A stretch of 22,515 nucleotides of DNA from assembly GCA_036522155.1 (NCBI GenBank), contig DATDGI010000042.1, positions 1 through 22,515 of the forward strand. Direction: 5' to 3'. The translations under genes and the position numbers were made by a program. Each line of letters begins with the position of its first letter. The first letter of the stretch is position 1. This document shows, one piece after another, positions 20,866 to 22,515 of the stretch. Below the pieces are notes generated by a model. It ran no database searches, had not been told where the DNA came from, and was given only the letters and a program-made list of their open reading frames with translations. The stretch comes from UBA9676 sp036522155. GTDB taxonomy: Bacteria; Actinomycetota; Actinomycetes; Streptosporangiales; Streptosporangiaceae.

Positions 20866-22515
20866 TCACTCGGCCACCCGCAGGGCCCGCGCCCGTCCCT
20901 GCCGGTCCGCGATCATCACCTGGCCCGCCAGCGCGATCATGGCCAGCACCAGCAGCGCTCCCGACGCGATCGCCAGCGGGAGTGGCTCGACCCGGATGGG
21001 CACCCCGGCCCCGCTGCCGGTGAAGGCGGACAGGTCAATGGCCGGGCCGAGCAGCAGGGCCACCGCCCAGCCCGCGACGGCACCGCCGGCCACTGCCGCC
21101 AGCACCTGCGGCAGCGTCTCGACCGCGGCGAGCCAGCGGGCCTGGCCCTGGCCCAGGCCCATGACCCGCAGCCGGGCCAGCGTGAACTCACGTGAGCGCG
21201 CGCTGAGGACCAGGGTGATCAGCAGGATGAGCAGGCTGAAACCGGCCGCCGCGGCCGTGCCCTCGATGAAGGCCGTATCGGCGCCATGGGGCAGCGGCGC
21301 CCCGGTGAGCCCAGCCAGAACCTGGGAGCGCAAGGTGACGTTAGCGCCGGGCAGGGCGTGCCGGACGGTGGCCAGCAGGGCCCGCCCGTCCAGGTGCGGG
21401 CCGATCACCAGCAGCGTGGTGGGGGCGGGTGGGGTGGGGCCCAGGGCCCAGGCGGGCACCACGATATAGGGGCCGGTCGCGCCGGGGATGCTGGGGGTGC
21501 GGGCCACGATCCGGATCGTGAGTTTGCCCAGGCCGCCGGCCAGCGGGGTGGCACCATGGCCGGCCACGGCGATGGCGAAGCCGGTGCCGAGCACCGGCAC
21601 GGCCTGGCCAGGACGGCTGGGCCGGGCGAGTTCGGCCGCCGGGAAGGCTGGCTGCGGCGTGCCGGCGGTCAGTGCGGCGTAGCTGGCCGGGTTCACCACC
21701 GCGACCCCGAGCACCTGGCCACCGGGCATGGTCCCGGAGGTGATGAAGACGCCAGCGGTCCGCGTCACCCCGGGCAGGGCGCTGATCCGGCGCAGCAGCG
21801 CCGGGGTCAGCTGCCGCGGGCTGCCGGATGCGTCGATCACCGCGTCCGCCCCGGTCCGCTGCCACGACGCCGCCACCTCGCCGCGCCGCACGGCGGCGTT
21901 CACCATCGCCCCGAATGCCACCACGGCCAGGGTGAGGATCAGGGCGAACGCGGGCAGCATGGCGCCGGCCGGGGTGCGTGCCGCCCGCGCCAGGCCCATG
22001 AAGGCGGTCACGCCGGGCCGGAACCCGGCCAGCCGCAGCAGCAGCCGGATCACCACCGGGTAACAGCGCATGATCAGGATCGCTACGGGGATCGCGATCA
22101 GCACCGGCACTGCGCTGGTGTAGAGATCGCTGTGGCCGCTGGCGGGTAGCCCCTGGCGGGTCAGCACCACCAGCCCGCCCACCGCGGCCGCGATCAGGGT
22201 GGCCTCGGCCACCAGCCGCCGGGCCGCATCGCGGCGGCTGGCCTCCCGGTCCGGCCGCTGACGGCCGGCGCTGCCCACGGCGTGGCTGCGGAACGCCAGC
22301 AGCGGTGGCCAGGCCAGCGCCGCCAGCAGGGTCAGCCCGGCCAGCCACCAGCCGAGCGGTTCGCTGTCGCCGGGCGTCAGGCCGGCCGCGAGCGCGGCGC
22401 CCGCGGCGGCCGCGGGCACCGCGACCACGGCGCCGGCCCGCAGCGCCAGCCGGGCGATCTGCCGTTGCGAGGCACCACGCGCCCGCATCACCGCGAACTC
22501 GTCGCGGCGGTGCTC
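20866..22515 (-). CDS. FtsX-family ABC permease, C-terminal 549 residues (5' part outside window)
   Basis: The frame is open to the window edge: EHRRDEFAVMRARGASQRQIARLAL is the internal end of the first FtsX domain, so the true start lies further right and the frame's GTG/ATG near 22491 is not the start. Visible hydrophobic segments are at the first AGAVVAVPAAAAGAALAAGL, then WWLAGLTLLAALAWPPLLAF, VAEATLIAAAVGGLVVLT, PVLIAIPVAILIMRCYPVVI and MLPAFALILTLAVVAFGAMV. A large extracytoplasmic domain of about 230 residues follows, then the second FtsX domain (FSLLILLITLVLSARSREFTLARLRVMGLGQGQARWLAA and two more spans). This is the long actinobacterial type of MacB/FtsX permease. The two ATPase genes follow, the first after 55 bases. 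The exported substrate is unknown. Confidence 0.9.
   Translation of the reverse strand, partial: EHRRDEFAVMRARGASQRQIARLALRAGAVVAVPAAAAGAALAAGLTPGDSEPLGWWLAGLTLLAALAWPPLLAFRSHAVGSAGRQRPDREASRRDAARRLVAEATLIAAAVGGLVVLTRQGLPASGHSDLYTSAVPVLIAIPVAILIMRCYPVVIRLLLRLAGFRPGVTAFMGLARAARTPAGAMLPAFALILTLAVVAFGAMVNAAVRRGEVAASWQRTGADAVIDASGSPRQLTPALLRRISALPGVTRTAGVFITSGTMPGGQVLGVAVVNPASYAALTAGTPQPAFPAAELARPSRPGQAVPVLGTGFAIAVAGHGATPLAGGLGKLTIRIVARTPSIPGATGPYIVVPAWALGPTPPAPTTLLVIGPHLDGRALLATVRHALPGANVTLRSQVLAGLTGAPLPHGADTAFIEGTAAAAGFSLLILLITLVLSARSREFTLARLRVMGLGQGQARWLAAVETLPQVLAAVAGGAVAGWAVALLLGPAIDLSAFTGSGAGVPIRVEPLPLAIASGALLVLAMIALAGQVMIADRQGRARALRVAE

Noticed and set aside
1..22515. CRISPR array, riboswitch, replication origin or biosynthetic megasynthase
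   Set aside because: No regularly spaced repeats, conserved leader structures, DnaA-box clusters or synthase domains were seen on reading.

Overview
This window comes from a high-GC Gram-positive (actinobacterial) chromosome. The signs are the strong G/C bias at third codon positions, GTG/TTG starts, ATGA-type overlaps, a SigK/RskA sigma/anti-sigma pair, an F420-type luciferase-like oxidoreductase, STAND/WD40 proteins and SnoaL-like proteins. A filamentous actinomycete (Streptomycetales/Streptosporangiales-like) is my inference; nothing here fixes the genus.

Left part (1-4200), possible end of an integrated segment. It opens with the tail of an IS1182-type transposase. It continues on the minus strand with a DUF1326 protein, a hotdog-fold protein translationally coupled to a luciferase-like oxidoreductase, and an alpha/beta-hydrolase fused to a LuxR-type DNA-binding domain. 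It ends at about 4154-4196 in the 3' part of a tRNA-Lys(CTT) gene whose 5' half is degraded, which is what the far (attR) junction of a tRNA-integrated element looks like.

Middle (4200-10950), an accessory patchwork. It holds a pRiA4b ORF-3-like protein, a membrane protein with SEL1-like repeats, two small NTF2/SnoaL-like proteins, a SAM methyltransferase, the frameshifted relic of a GNAT acetyltransferase, an IS982-family insertion sequence with visible terminal repeats, a small conserved protein of unknown role, and a VapBC toxin-antitoxin pair. A promoter and a perfect inverted repeat can be read directly in front of vapB.

Right part (10950-22515), envelope and signalling. A fasciclin-domain lipoprotein is divergent from a SigK-like ECF sigma factor and its zinc-motif membrane anti-sigma factor. 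This is the same partnership as mycobacterial SigK/RskA with MPT70/MPT83, and both directions of the shared intergenic region carry similar candidate promoter elements. A second lipoprotein and a second methyltransferase (lacking a good start codon) follow. The window closes with a minus-strand operon read from the right edge: an FtsX-type permease (incomplete), an ABC ATPase with an AbrB-like C-terminal tail, a second ABC ATPase, and a 1440-residue membrane-anchored nSTAND1 NTPase ending in 14 WD40-like repeats. Close spacing of the ABC ATPases and the STAND protein suggests one functional unit, and this is the most intriguing system in the window.
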